From Nissolia schottii (lineage: Eukaryota; Streptophyta; Magnoliopsida; Fabales; Fabaceae), in contig QANU01033406.1 in NCBI GenBank assembly GCA_003254905.1, forward strand, positions 151,058-215,057: a DNA stretch of 64,000 nucleotides, in the 5' to 3' direction. The position numbers and the translations under genes are program-made. The notes below the pieces were generated by a model. It searched no databases and was not told the DNA's origin. It saw nothing but the letters and a program-made list of their open reading frames with translations. Positions 1-11,390 of the stretch are shown here, one piece after another (the first letter of the stretch is position 1; each line of letters begins with the position of its first letter).

Positions 1-170
1 ACTTAAGCGATACCAAGCCGCTTACCACTTGGACCAACCCCCGTTGGTAATTTTTTTTTAAAGATTTTGAAAAAGAACATTAAAATAAATTGAAACAAGA
101 AATGAAAAAAAAGGGAAAAAAATAGATAAAAGTTTGTGTCTCTTTCTCGTCAATATATTTGTAAGATGTT

Positions 171-496
171 TGTTATCTCTAGAGGACAAAATGTAACTTT
201 AACTAGAGTTAGTTATTCATGAACTAATTAGTTAGTGTAACCGAAGTTAGTTAATTCGGTTATGGTTAGTTAGTAGTTAATCTTAGTACTTGTGCAGCAA
301 GCTAGCTACTTCCTTGTATATAAGTAACCACGTGTAGTGTATATTGTACTTTTCTCTCTATGGAATGAATTCATTTTCAGCCATGTAAAATTTTTCTTTC
401 TCTGTTCATTCAATTCTGCTACTACTACTTTTGCTGCTTAACTGAAGAATGTTGCATAATTGATGAATGAAGGTTGAACCTTCATCAATTTCTACA
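171..496 (+). mobile_element. Ty1-copia 5' LTR, decayed
   Basis: The segment runs from a TG (TGTTATCTCT) to a CA and is followed directly by TGGTATCAGA, the usual copia primer site complementary to initiator tRNA-Met. A TATA-like TATATAAG lies at 317-324, and a CT-rich leader follows it. The 3' border is well supported by the primer site. The 5' border is my best TG choice and could be wrong. A broken gag lies downstream, so this is the 5' end of an element whose remainder is missing. Confidence 0.55.
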
Positions 497-508
497 TGGT
501 ATCAGAAT
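497..508 (+). other. Retrotransposon primer-binding site
   Basis: TGGTATCAGAAT matches the initiator tRNA-Met primer site (TGGTATCAGAGC) in 10 of 12 bases and follows the CA end of the LTR. It fixes the orientation of the element as plus. Confidence 0.55.
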
Positions 509-861
509 AAGCAAGTCTCAATCCTCTTCTTGTTTCACTACATCTAATCACACTTGCAAATTCTGCTCCCTCAGAATCTTGGAATTTCATTTGCTGTTGA
601 TTTTGCTTTGAGAATTCTTGGAGATTCCAATTGGAAAAGAATGATTCATCTTGAAATCTCAGGTTTTGTTTCATTTCAAAATTCTTTGATGGTTTCCGAT
701 GTGATGAATCTGCAGTTTTGTTCTGTGATTGTGTGATTCACAATCAGTGCAAACATTTTCTTTCTTTCTATTGCTACACTCTTCTTGATTTGTCATATTT
801 CTTTCTCTAGCATTCTGCATCTACTTGATTTCTGTACAATCTTGATTCAATCTTTTTTCCT

Positions 862-1056
862 ATGGCTGGCATCAATCCATTTTCTGATCCCTTGCGTAAT
901 CTGCTTTCCCTTTACTACCTACGTCCTAGTGAAAATCCTAGTGCAGCTCTTGTCACTCAAACTTAACCGAGAAGAATTATCACCACTGGACTCGAGCAAT
1001 GCGATTGGCGTTGATAGGGAAGAATAATCTAATTTTGAACGTCAAATTAACACATC
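862..1056 (+). pseudogene. Copia gag N-terminal fragment, frameshifted
   Basis: An ATG at 862 opens a reading frame beginning MAGINPFSDPLRN and continuing to ENPSAALVTQT, typical of the start of plant copia gag. A frame change near 960 is needed to continue with LTEKNYHHWTRAMRLALIGK, which matches the conserved gag motif usually read as NY-x-W-x-R-AM-x-x-AL. In-frame stops follow the first segment, so no intact protein is made. It lies 354 bp after the primer site, where gag is expected. Confidence 0.65.
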
Positions 1057-2841
1057 TTAATAAAGGACCATGCTATTCATCTGGAAAAAAAAAAAAAAAA
1101 AGACCCATGCCTTCCTTGAATTGTGGGACTGGGAGCATTCAGTACTCATCAAATTAGTACTTATAGCAGTTAACTCTTGTCATCCACTTCAATTTTGAAT
1201 GATTACATAATACCCATTACATAATTGATATTCCACCTCCGGGGTCCACAACACTTTAACATATTGCAAAAGGGCCATCTTTGTTTTCAAACTGCAACCG
1301 TCTGAGCTAGCTAACTAGGGACTCCGGTCAACCAAAATTAGCTGCAATCACACACCAGAACCAAGCACTCACATGTTCTCGCGGAATATGTTCCTTCTCT
1401 GGTCCATTTATTGATTTGTAAAGAGGGCAAGAGCAAAAAGAGAGAATGTTTGTGTGTGCGTGTTTATTGGCCATGGTATATCCCCAATTTTGTCTCCTAA
1501 CTCTAGTTGTCACTGAAATGAGCTTCCACTTGGATTTTATACTATTTCTCTTTCATGATAACCATCTAAACAAATAATATAAAATTATTCACGCATCTCT
1601 ATCCATCAGTTTAAGTTTTTAGGAGAAATGATATTTGATATGGTATTAAAACTACTTTATAATTCTATCCTTATCAACTCCATTTTAAAAATAAAAAATA
1701 AAAATTATCACGTTGCAAATCAAAAGAAATCTTATGTGAGAGGCGTGCAAAGAGATAATATAAAATTATTAATGTGTTTCTACCCGTGGGATAAATGGAG
1801 AAATAATTTAAAAAAAAGATGTAGTAATTATGTGGGCACAAAAGACATAATCTAAAAGTGATAGGCACACGTCGAAACACAAAACAAAAACAAGCAGACA
1901 CACACCTGTCAATCATCATTCTCTCTTCACATTGCGCTGGAAATTAACAAGTGACTGAGAACAAAAGAAGCATATCCATGAATGTATGCGTATGTGTATA
2001 TGTTTATGTTGAAGTTAATTTAGAGAGCTATTGGTGTCAGCAATTGGGCCTGGAAATATCACTTTCTTATCTGCAAAATGTTTTCTAGCAGAACATGGAA
2101 CCGAGTTTCATCATTAGATTCATTACCTTTCTCATTTACATTGCATTGAATCAGAACCCCACCTCTCCTCACCACCCCCACCTGTCTGAGACAATGTGAT
2201 AGATTTGCTCACACGTGTGTACGGACAAAATGTTCATGCGCACTCAACACTGTCTTGTGCGCTTTACATGATCTCCACACGTGTGGACAGTTTTCCTCGG
2301 TGCAAGACCACCAAGAGTTTAACAAGTACAGTAATTAAACGGACCTTAATTTCACATGGTTCAACCAAAAAACAAAGAAGGTGAAAGAAGCAGTGGTAGC
2401 TAGCTAGAGCAGAATGTACACATCGTTCACTCCACTCCAGTTGTTAAAAGAAAAAGGAAAGAAAGAAAGAAAGAAAGAAAGCAGTCCCACTCCCACCCCG
2501 GCAGCTTACTTAATGCAGGAGCTACGAACTCAATTATGAGCCCAACAGCGCATAGCGTTATTACTGACATATATAGCTTATAATTAAATAGTAAAATCAT
2601 AATATCACATACCTAAATCTTAACTGTTATGCAAAGAGCTGGAAAATCATATCTACATCTTAGATCAACAACAATAGGGAGAAAATTCCCACATTTTTAT
2701 ATATATATATAAATTAAATATTGTCCGCAGAGCCGCTCGGAGCTCCGAATTAAGTAGCTTTCTCTCTCTCTATATATATAAAATTAAGGATCATACTTAA
2801 GTTATTGACGATGAAATTTGTGTATATATAAAATTCCATGG
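1057..2841. other. Intergenic region without recognised gene
   Basis: AT-rich DNA with a poly-A run near 1085, a tetranucleotide repeat near 2460 and short TA runs near 2700 and 2770. Short open frames on both strands lack any family signature. The last few hundred bases should contain the 3' untranslated region of the minus-strand zinc finger gene. No clear poly(A) signal was identified. Confidence 0.5.
2457..2481. repeat. (GAAA)n microsatellite
   Basis: About six uninterrupted GAAA units. Confidence 0.95.
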
Positions 2842-3702
2842 TTACAGATGAAGATCCAAACTCACATGGTCACCAACGCTTGTTTTGGCGTCACAAACGA
2901 CATACCCGTTCTGCGAACCGCCGGAGGGGCCCACCCTCGCGCTCATCATTTCCTCGCCGGAAAACAAAGGCAAAGGATGCTGCAACGACCGCTCGCGGCT
3001 GAAAATAGGGTTACCCTGGACCCCACCGCCGGTGCCGGCGGCGCCACCCGCGGCGTTGTTAGGGATTCGCCACATGGCCAAGGGGCTCCCGTTGATAGGC
3101 TGTTGCTGAAGAAGACGATGAGGAGAAGAAGAATATGAGGAGGTTCCGAGGAACCTTCCAGAACTGGGCGAGTTGTTGCTGCTGATAGTGTGGTTGTTAT
3201 TATTATTCCATGTGGGATAAGAAGGCATTGTTGGCGTAGAGCCGTAAGATCCGAACCTGTAGTTCATGAGGCCGTAAACCTGACCTTCGGAGATTGTGCC
3301 GTGAACCATGGCGGACTGGAGGTGCTGCCGTTTCGCGTGTTGCCGTTCCCGCTTGTGCGCGTTTTGGTGCCCGCCCAAGGCCTGTGAGGTCGGGAAGTTT
3401 CTACAACAGTAGTGGCACTCGAACCTGCGGTTGCTACTCTCAACGTTCTCCGCGTTGCTGTTGCTGTTGCTGTTGCTGTTGCCGTTGTCCTTGCTTTCGT
3501 GTTCGAAGGCTCCCGCGTTAGCGGTTATTGTATCCGCAGAATCCGACTCTTCTGCAGTGGAGTTCGGCGGCGTGTCCCCGAACTCTATCCCGAAGAGTCG
3601 GATGCCCTTTTCTCTGGGAGGGGGCGCCGGGCGGATGAAGGGGAGCTGAGAGAAAGAGTCCACGTTCATGAAGTCGTGTGTCTCTTTCTCAGCTTTGTCC
3701 AT
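2842..3702 (-). CDS. ZFP8: C2H2 zinc finger protein, ZFP8/GIS2 type
   Basis: A complete single-exon gene of 286 residues for a nuclear transcription factor with one C2H2 finger. The finger has C96, C99, H112 and H116 and the plant-specific QALGGH box (107-112), followed by QNAHKRERQHAKR. The N-terminus carries ETHDFMNVDSFSQLPFIR, shared by ZFP8/GIS2-like proteins. A conserved INGSPLAMWRIPN segment lies at about 203-215. The protein ends in an EAR-type repression motif, SLDLHL (281-286). Residues 75-83 are Ser-Asn repeats and 166-170 a short Asn run, both likely length-variable. In Arabidopsis this family (GIS, GIS2, GIS3, ZFP5, ZFP6, ZFP8) links gibberellin and cytokinin signals to trichome initiation. 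That role here is inferred from family. GIS2 or another paralogue remains possible. The start is the first ATG and matches the family N-terminus. The gene is much more GC-rich than its surroundings. Confidence 0.93.
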   Translation of the reverse strand: MDKAEKETHDFMNVDSFSQLPFIRPAPPPREKGIRLFGIEFGDTPPNSTAEESDSADTITANAGAFEHESKDNGNSNSNSNSNAENVESSNRRFECHYCCRNFPTSQALGGHQNAHKRERQHAKRQHLQSAMVHGTISEGQVYGLMNYRFGSYGSTPTMPSYPTWNNNNNHTISSNNSPSSGRFLGTSSYSSSPHRLLQQQPINGSPLAMWRIPNNAAGGAAGTGGGVQGNPIFSRERSLQHPLPLFSGEEMMSARVGPSGGSQNGYVVCDAKTSVGDHVSLDLHL

Positions 3703-3884
3703 GAGGGTTTATATATAATTAAAATTGATATTAGTGGGAGGTGGAGGGTGGGGGAGGTGATTTAATTAGGGTGTCAAGTGCACAAACTTAGTTTGTGGGT
3801 GAAGGAGAAGGAATTGAGATAATGGAGAGGGGGGGGGGGAAGAGGGATATGTGTGTGTGTGGGAGATGAAGGTATGGGGCTGGT

Positions 3885-3892
3885 CCTATAAA
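3885..3892 (-). promoter_or_regulatory. Possible TATA element of the zinc finger gene
   Basis: TTTATAGG on the minus strand lies about 185 bp before the ATG at 3702. The intervening leader contains GT-rich, G-rich and AT-rich simple tracts. A TATATATAA at about 3711-3719 is too close to the ATG to act as a TATA box. This is a weak call based on position and sequence only. Confidence 0.25.
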
Positions 3893-4020
3893 CGAAGGGT
3901 GTTGGTGGGGTCTGATATGTGGACAATTGGGGGGCTGATCCCATCTGAGAGTGAGGCCTGAGAAAGGCCACAAGAGGTATGAAAATGGCTTTCGCTCCTC
4001 TCAAAGTACCACCTTAACTT

Positions 4021-5839
4021 TCACATGCCTAGTTTTTGTATGTATCCCTTGTGAAACTAAAGGAGTTATTATTTAGATGTGTTAGGTGTACTCATTATTG
4101 TTTGACATTCTTTTACAATTTATATATCATTAAATAAAATTTTAGTGGAATTCGCGCTTACATATAATTCTATTTAATAATAAATGATATATGGGTTAGT
4201 ACAATGTTCTATAAATAATGAGTACAATTAATTTTTTTTTTTATCATTGTCTAAAACAAAATGTTAGAATGTCATAATGTTTGTGAAGATAAATGCAATT
4301 GCAATATCTCTAACATTATTCAAGACAATAAAAGTGTGCCCACTAATTTTATTAATTGTACGCTTTTTTATTTAAGCGTCGTCTACCAATTTTGTTATTA
4401 ATATATATAGGAAATGGATATTTTTATGCCATTTTTTATAAGATAAGGTCATGTTTAATATCTTATTATCAATCTTTTAATTATTTATGTCATGCATGAG
4501 TCTTATTTTCTCAATTGATAGAGAAATATCTAATATAACTTTACATGTGGTAAAATAACATACAAAAAATCTATTCATATATATATATATACACACACAC
4601 ACACAAACATATCAAAAGAAAAGCGAAAAGATTACAATATCCCATGAAAGACTCCCATATAATTATTCCAAAGGAGGGGAAGTAGCCTCAAATTAGACTC
4701 CTCCAAAAGAACTAAATTATATGAAGAACTTTTCATATATTATAACACAAAATTTATTATTTTTTAAAAATTATACAAGAGACCTTTGAGATAGTGAGTA
4801 AAAAACTAAATCATTTTTACTTAACAACACATCATTAAATAATATTTATTACTTACACAGTTAATACATAAAAATTAATTTCTAGATAAATTGTGTTAGA
4901 ATTTGAAAAATGAAAACAAATATATTCAAGTCTCGATTTCTATATGAATGCCACATTACAGAATTCTAGTTATTTAGTATTTTTTTTAATAAAATAAAAT
5001 TTATTTAGTATTTTTCTTTCCTAAATAATAACCATTGGTTTTACTTTTTCCTAAATACAACATTAAACTTTTTTAAATCAATTGTCATCATTAAGGAGGG
5101 ATCAAAATTTCAATCAACAGATATTGACATAAACTTACTTTATAACATACTAACAAGTAATAACTTTGGATTTATCTTGAATCAACAGACGATAGTTTGT
5201 TGTTACATTTTAAATATGGCCGATATAGCAATTCAATTTCTAAAGGACGTTTAAGTAGTATAACGACCGTAACTCCACTGTCTCTACCTTAAATAACCCG
5301 CTTCAAAACTTGATTGAAGTTGCAAAGCCTTGTCAGGAAAAGTTTTTCTATGATCTCTTCATTTCCTATATTCACAGAGAAAAGAGATAGTAATTGAATT
5401 AAAATGTTTTTTTAATGACGACATTGTAATTGTCAATTTTCGTTATATTTGTGAGTATTTACGATTTGTAGTTGGACTATATATATCGATGTATATAGTC
5501 TCTTTACCTTCTATAAATAACCCTGAAATGGACAATGTTAGACGTACGAGCCTTGAAATATTCTACTATAAATTATCTAACAAGGTAAGACCGGCTTTTT
5601 TTTTTTTGGGCTGTTGGAATATTTTGACTCTCTAAAAGTTCTTTTTAAAAAGTCATAATAATTTTGTTGGATAAAATAACAAAAATTAAGTAGAAATCAT
5701 ATTAATAGTATTCGGACATAATGAACATAATGTAAAAATGAGAAATTTAAAATGAGGAGTTTTAAATTTTTTATTGTCATTTTTAAGGGTATATATATAT
5801 AATTTGATTTATATATACACACACACACAATTGGGCAAA
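4021..5839. other. AT-rich intergenic DNA
   Basis: No coding signature on either strand. It contains TA/CA dinucleotide runs near 4580 and 5810 and many short poly-A or poly-T tracts. It lies upstream of the minus-strand zinc finger gene, so distal regulatory sequence is possible but not demonstrable here. Confidence 0.5.
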
Positions 5840-6623
5840 ACGTCCAACCAAAAATACAGAAAGAAGAAGTGACTATGACACGTCACACGGGTGGGTTCGT
5901 TACGCGATTCGTCAAGGAAAAGAAGAGTTCTCTTGAGAATTTTCTTTAAAAGAAAGGAAGTAACAATGGTAGCAAGAAGGATGAGAGAGTGAGGGATGGA
6001 TGATGAATATGTCGATAAGGGAAATACAAGATTTTCATTCGAGAATTTGGCTTGTGGTAGACATAAGGGAAAGTTCTCGATTAAGTTTGGTGAGGCATAG
6101 AGAATTAGTTTCTCTAATGATCTTTACATCATTTTAACATAAAATGACGAATGAGAAATGAACAAGGTAGTGACTTGGAGGCGTCAGCTAAAGAAAGAAC
6201 AAGAAGGTTTTCAAGAAATGACTTGGAAACTAAAGAATTTTCAGAGGACAACTTAAGGGGAAACACGTTCATTTTCTTAGTAATTGGCTTTGAATAGCCG
6301 GGTTTGGGGCTTCTAACTTACAAGGGAAACTAAAACGTATTTGAGAGAAAGAGCTTGTAGAAACATTCATATTTTTCTCTCAATGGGTTTTACCTTTACA
6401 GAGGTGGGAGAGAATTAATGTACGAATGGAAGGAAAGAAAAGAAAATCACTTGGATCCCTGAATGAAAGGGTCTTAACTTTCCAAGTGAAATATGGAAAA
6501 TTACGAGATAAATGACATGATTACCCTTTTAAAGGAGGTGGCGACACACACATGGCTGAATGGTCAAATGTCCTGAGGAAAAAGCATTCTGAGACAGTGC
6601 TTAGAATAGCATAAAAAGGTGGG
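5840..6623. other. Repeat-derived segment next to a gypsy LTR
   Basis: This stretch is less AT-rich than the DNA to its left, purine-rich on the plus strand and without open frames. It directly abuts the TG/CA border of the LTR at 6624, so it is probably untranslated internal sequence or an older repeat. I cannot assign a family. Confidence 0.3.
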
Positions 6624-6635
6624 GTGTTACACACA

Positions 6636-6791
6636 CTAACCAAGTATCTAGGCCACGACAGTTGGGGATACATTACCCGAGACCATAGGTTCCTGATAGT
6701 TAGTCTTGACGCACTACCCAAGTACCTAGGCCACTACAATTGGGGACACACTGCCTGAGACCATAGATTCCTAATAGTTAGTCCAAATCTA
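6636..6791. repeat. 78-bp tandem duplication inside LTR
   Basis: Two adjacent diverged copies, 6636-6713 and 6714-6791. Both contain CAAGTA.CTAGGCCAC and GAGACCATAG.TTCCT.AT. Confidence 0.85.
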
Positions 6792-7849
6792 CATGATACA
6801 TGACACTAGGCATCACGGGCTGCCATGTCCGGTCTTTACGGTCTTACCCTAAATCTACATGAATACTTTACGATCGTACAAGGTATACCAGGGTCAACGT
6901 ATACTGTCACTGACTTACAGTTCCATCATAGATATACTCCCATGAAAGCAGTTTTAAATACAAAATATAACATGAAAACATAATCCTTTAACTGATACCA
7001 ATAGCATAACATGACTTAATATTTATTAAATGTTGTATCTTGGAAAAATAAAGGTAGGCTAAGATCCCATGCTTAGGGAGTTTCCCAGGTAAGAAAGGTG
7101 TGTCACAATGGACAACTTAAATACCAAGTCTTGTCCTTAGCCAAAACCTTTCCTTAAAATAAATCTTCCTCCACCAGAATTTTTCCTTAACCATGATCTT
7201 TTGTTAAAGGTTTAACTAAACAATATGAATATCTATATCACTTAATACTAATCATACACACGCAACATGACTTTATTTAATGCAATAAAATATGTGGCCC
7301 CATGTAGTTCTAAAATAGTTTCATCATTTTCTAAAATAGCTTCGTAAATATCTACTTAATAAATAAAGGATTTCTAAATAAATAATTATAAGAAAATGAC
7401 TAATTAAATAAAAGAATTCTTAATAAATAATAACTTCATAAATATATAAAATAAAATACTAAGTTCTACCTCCTAGGATTTTATAAAACATGCATAAATA
7501 AAATAATATTATAAATAAATAAATAACTTTAAAAATAAATACATGATCTAAAATAGACCTAGAAGAAAGTCACTCACCTAAACATGGCTAACTGCTAAGG
7601 AGCACTAAATTGGGAGCTCCTGATACCCTACGTGGAGTCATTGCTTCCCCACAAATGGAAAATGAGAGGGAGAAAGAAATGAATGATAACTGGAGTGAAA
7701 AGTCTCACAAGAGTAAGACCTCTCAAGCTCTGGAGTGAATTAAAAAGTCTAAACACTCACACGAAGCTTCTATATATAGGGGGAGGAGGAGACCCCCTTC
7801 TATCGCTCTAATCGATGTGAGACTAATTCCTGACGTGCGGAAATGCTCC

Positions 7850-8055
7850 CTGGGTGCTGCAACGTGCCCAACACTTGTCTTGCACGAGATGAACCCCTAC
7901 GAACATCATCCCACGTGAGATGAGCTCCAGAAACAACTTTTGCCTCTCCTGACTTGCATCTCGTGCGAGATACTATACGTCTCGCGTGAAACGTACCCTG
8001 TGACTAGCGTCTCGCGCTAGATACACTAGTCTCACGAGAGACGTGGCCCTTTTTT
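7850..8055 (-). repeat. Palindromic word array, TCTCGYGMGAGA type
   Basis: At least five variants of a CG-rich self-complementary word occur here, including CATCTCGTGCGAGATAC, GTCTCGCGCTAGATAC and GTCTCACGAGAGACG. They lie in the U3 part of a minus-oriented LTR, just upstream of its TATA box. Confidence 0.65.
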
Positions 8056-8582
8056 TCTAAGGGTCATCACAGTTTACCAAACCATAAGTTGAGTGTTTCA
8101 CCGAGAGGGTTTACCATGACTTGTATGGTCATGTGAGGGGCCAATAGTTAGGGAATAAGCCCTTATAATAAGTTTATACCTCCTAAGATATTAGAGTGGC
8201 TAACCTAGACTAAGAGGGTTATCTGACCTCGAGAGAGGCTAGTAACTACTAACCCCAACCATTAATCTTTAGTAATTCTCATAATTGGATAGGATTAGTA
8301 CTAGCAACATAGACAGAAGAGTAGAAGTCAAGTGTCCTAGCATCTTTCCTCATCTAGATTTTTAAATCAATTTAATTGCTTTTATTTACTACTTTTATTT
8401 ATTTTCTTTAATTTGCATAATCAATCAAAAAATTCCAAAAGAATCAACCTAAACAACTAAGAGTGGTTACATTGTAAAATATCATAGTTACTCAATTCTT
8501 GTGAGTACGACAACCCGAGTCCCTAAAAAGACTCAATACTACTTGTCGCGACTAGTGCACTTGCTAGCACAAACCACATCAA

Positions 8583-8605
8583 CTTTTTGACATCGTTGCT
8601 GAGGA
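8583..8605 (+). other. Athila/Tat-type primer-site region, degenerate
   Basis: CTTTTTGACATCGTTGCTG resembles the usual gypsy sequence TTTTTGGCGCCGTTGCCG after the LTR of Athila/Tat elements. Losses are mainly CG to TG/CA changes, as expected from decay of methylated DNA. It lies about 400 bp before the gag fragment, in the right order. The matching LTR would end near 8580 but its start is unclear. Confidence 0.5.
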
Positions 8606-8983
8606 ATAGGTCTTACTACTATTTTACAATAGTAGGTAGACTTAGTTGTCTTTATTTTTTATTTAATTTTATTTATTTATTTTTAGCTTTTTAAATATTT
8701 ATTTTTTGTGACCTTCACGGATGTATAGTGTGTTTCAGGGTATATGAGCAAGAACTTTCAAGTCTTGCCACTCGATATCAATATTGACCGTACTGAACAA
8801 AGTTTATGATGAGAGAGAAGGTAAAAATAAGCTGAAGAAATTTTGGAGGACTACTCTGAAGAAGAGATATCATGAACAGCTAGAACCCCCACCTTTACCA
8901 TGACAAGTTGTTAGAGAATTCCTATATAGTTGTGGAGGTGGTGGTGTCTCACCCATCGTGAAGCTGCCTGTCAATGTTGAAAT

Positions 8984-9645
8984 TTCAAGCTCAACCATTC
9001 CCTGATCAAGTTCGTTAAGGAGAATTGTCAATTCCATGGGTTGGTTCACGATGATGCGCATGACTTCATTGATGGCATCCTCCAAGAATACGACAACCAC
9101 AAGAGGAGATATGTACACCCAGATTCCATTACTCTGATTGTTCCTCAATATGTTATTCGTTGAAGCCAAGACCTAATTGAAATCTTAATCAGATTGAAGC
9201 TTCATTACTTGGGAAAAATTGCAATGTAAGTTTCTCGAGAGGTTTGCGACATGCAACAAGTACCTCCAAACACAGAAGGCTCTTCTGACTTTTACCAAAG
9301 GGGATGACGAGAAATTTTCTGATTACTAGAGGCAGTTCTAAGATATACAAGCAAGGTGCCCTGACCATGAGATTCCTATTCATATGTTGTTATCTATAGT
9401 TTATAGCGCATTTGACCAACCCTCCCGAGACATGGTCAACGTAGCAGCATGTGGATCTATTATGGACATGAAGACTAGAGAAGAAGCCTTTGGGATGCTG
9501 GAGATTCTAGCAAGGAACGATCCAGTCGAGAAGAGAAAAATAATAAGAAGAAGAGTACTGGCAATGGATTCAACGACTAGCCTATTGGCAAGGATGGAAT
9601 TTCTAAAAGTGGAGAACAAGGGGGTAGGACTCAACTAGCCACTAC
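8984..9645 (+). pseudogene. Ty3-gypsy (Athila-like) gag fragment
   Basis: A plus-strand reading from about 9200 gives TWEKLQCKFLERFATCNKY, then LLTFTKGDDEKFSDY, RCPDHEIPIHMLLSIVYSAF, PSRDMVNVAACGSIMDMKTR and EEAFGMLEILARND. This is the retrotransposon gag domain in its usual order (FLERFF, ...ERFKDLLRRCPHHGIP..., ...AAAGGSL...EEA.ELLE). Weaker gag-like sequence (KLNHSLIKFVKENCQFHGL) extends back to about 8984. In-frame stops at TAG and TAA codons within the DY*RQF*DI segment break it. A remnant near 9728 reads EVNYMGNG, a motif found after gag in Athila elements. Confidence 0.75.
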
Positions 9646-10234
9646 AGTCGCAGGAACCTTTCCAAAGATAGAATATAGAATCTATCAAGACAACCAAGCA
9701 CCCTCTAAAAATCGCAGTCAAAGAAGTGAACTACATGGGGAATGGATAAGGAACATCATTTTGAGAACATATCCAATAACTTTTTATATGTGTCTTGATG
9801 ATTAACTATTGGATATATTTATGTCTAAATGTATATATGTATGAATATCAAGTGCTATAGTGTTAGAATGCATGCATAGCAGGCTAACAATATTATTTGA
9901 TTAATATAATGATTTGATCCTTGCCCAATTGTATATGCATGATGCATTGATTGATCTATAGATGCATATTAAGATATTGGAACACATTAGATTAACTATA
10001 CTTTTAAATGAAAAATCTTTTATGTGTAGGAAAGTCCAAGGCATCAAGAACAAGATGGAACAAGAAGAAACATATTCATATGATGCCCAAAGTCAAAAGG
10101 GGGAGCATAAAATATTTATCCCATGAAGAACATGGTAATGCCGAAGATAGGATTCATGAAGTATACCAAATCCAAGCAATCTATCAAAAGGATATAGTCT
10201 CTTAGGACTTAAGGTATTCTTGTCAAAGGAAAAT

Positions 10235-10236
<2 letters not shown>

Positions 10237-10273
<37 letters not shown>
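10237..10273. repeat. (AT)n microsatellite
   Basis: About 18 AT units, inside the LTR. Confidence 0.95.
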
Positions 10274-10276
<3 letters not shown>

Positions 10277-10385
10277 AATGATACTCTTAAATGATCTTTT
10301 GGTTCTACGAACTAAAAATGGTTAAGAATGATAATATGAATCCAAAGAAAGGGAAAAAGGATGAATTTGGCTCAAGCAAATTTGT

Positions 10386-10512
10386 GTCATTCGAATGACC
10401 AGGGTGTGTCATACGAATGACCAGGGTGTGTCATTCAAATGACCTGGCAAAAAAAAGTCATAATGACTATATTTGCTTGAGTCATTTGAATGACTAGGGG
10501 TGTCTTATTCGA
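10386..10512 (+). repeat. Palindromic word array, GTCATTCGAATGAC type
   Basis: Five variants occur: GTCATTCGAATGACC, GTCATACGAATGACC, GTCATTCAAATGACC, GTCATTTGAATGACT and CTTATTCGAATGGCC. The first three are evenly spaced with CAGGGTGT between them. The block ends about 90 bp before a TATA box. Confidence 0.8.
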
Positions 10513-11390
10513 ATGGCCAAGCTCCAAAAGTTTAAAAGAGCTAGTTTTCAACGGATAGAAATTGGAGAATTAATGGGCAATGACTAGTACACTTACAAAC
10601 TCTATAAATACCCATTAAACTCACATTTCTAGCCAAACTCTTTACTCCCATCATCCTTATACTTCATACTATCAATGGATTATTATTTTCCATCATCAAA
10701 AGAGCAAAAAAGAGATATTATCAATACTCCTAGTAGAGCTTCAATTTGTATCATGCACTCTTTGAGAGAGTTTCTTTTTCTACACAACAATTCTATACAC
10801 TTGTAAAGAAGGTGAGGTATCCCTCTAGTTGCTTAGGGTGTGATATCCTTAAGGATTGGTTCTTGGGGCTCAAACACAAAGGTGGGGATCCTAAGTGTGA
10901 GGAGTGCTCTTGGATGTAAAGGTTTTTTAAGCACCTAAGTTAGAAGCTTGATAATAGTGGAAAAATTCTTGAGCAAGCCGTTTGGGGACTGGACGTAGAT
11001 CGCAAGGGTGGTCGAACGAGGATAAATCATTGTTTGTAATTTCTCTAACTCTATCTCTTTATTTATTGTAAACTTATACTATTGTCTTGCATATTTGAGA
11101 ATTACAATATTATACATTTGTTCATACTTGTTCATAAGTTGCTCTAGTGATCTTATTGTTCAATCAACATACATAATTGAACAAGCTTATAATTATATCC
11201 TTAATTGATATATTCCACTGCATAATAACTTTGATTGCATGAAAATGAAATATTTGTCAAAATTGTAATAATTTCTTAAATACTCAATTCACCCTACTTT
11301 TGGGTATTAGTTGCCAAGTATAACAGAAGGACCCCGATGTTACTATAATTTGTGCCACATCAACGGGTACACCTTCCATGACTGCCTAAT

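Larger units (their letters stand above)
6624..8067 (-). mobile_element. Ty3-gypsy-like LTR, minus orientation
   Basis: The plus-strand ends read TGTTACAC and TCATCACA, giving TG...CA borders. Read on the minus strand it begins TGTGATGACCC, then carries a block of CG-rich palindromic words, then a TATATATA at 7771-7778, then about 1.1 kb of leader. That order (words, TATA, leader) matches the other LTRs in this window and is the main argument for minus orientation. A tandem duplication sits near its 3' end. Borders are approximate. Confidence 0.5.
9793..11325 (+). mobile_element. Copia (Sirevirus-like) LTR, probably solo
   Basis: The segment carries a palindromic-word block at 10386-10512, a TATAAATA at 10603-10610, and the phrase GGACTGGACGTAGATC near 10986, characteristic of Sirevirus-type LTRs. 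It ends with CTCAATTCACCCTAC and a CA at about 11325, like known copia LTR ends. It interrupts gypsy-like sequence on its left. The 5' border near TGATGATTAAC is uncertain, and no target duplication could be matched. Confidence 0.5.

Noticed and set aside
1328..1513. 61-codon minus-strand frame
   Set aside because: No signature; probably chance in intergenic DNA.
2818..3765. Plus-strand frames opposite the zinc finger gene
   Set aside because: Antisense shadows of the GC-rich coding sequence. Their residue content (Cys, Arg or Val runs) mirrors its repeats.
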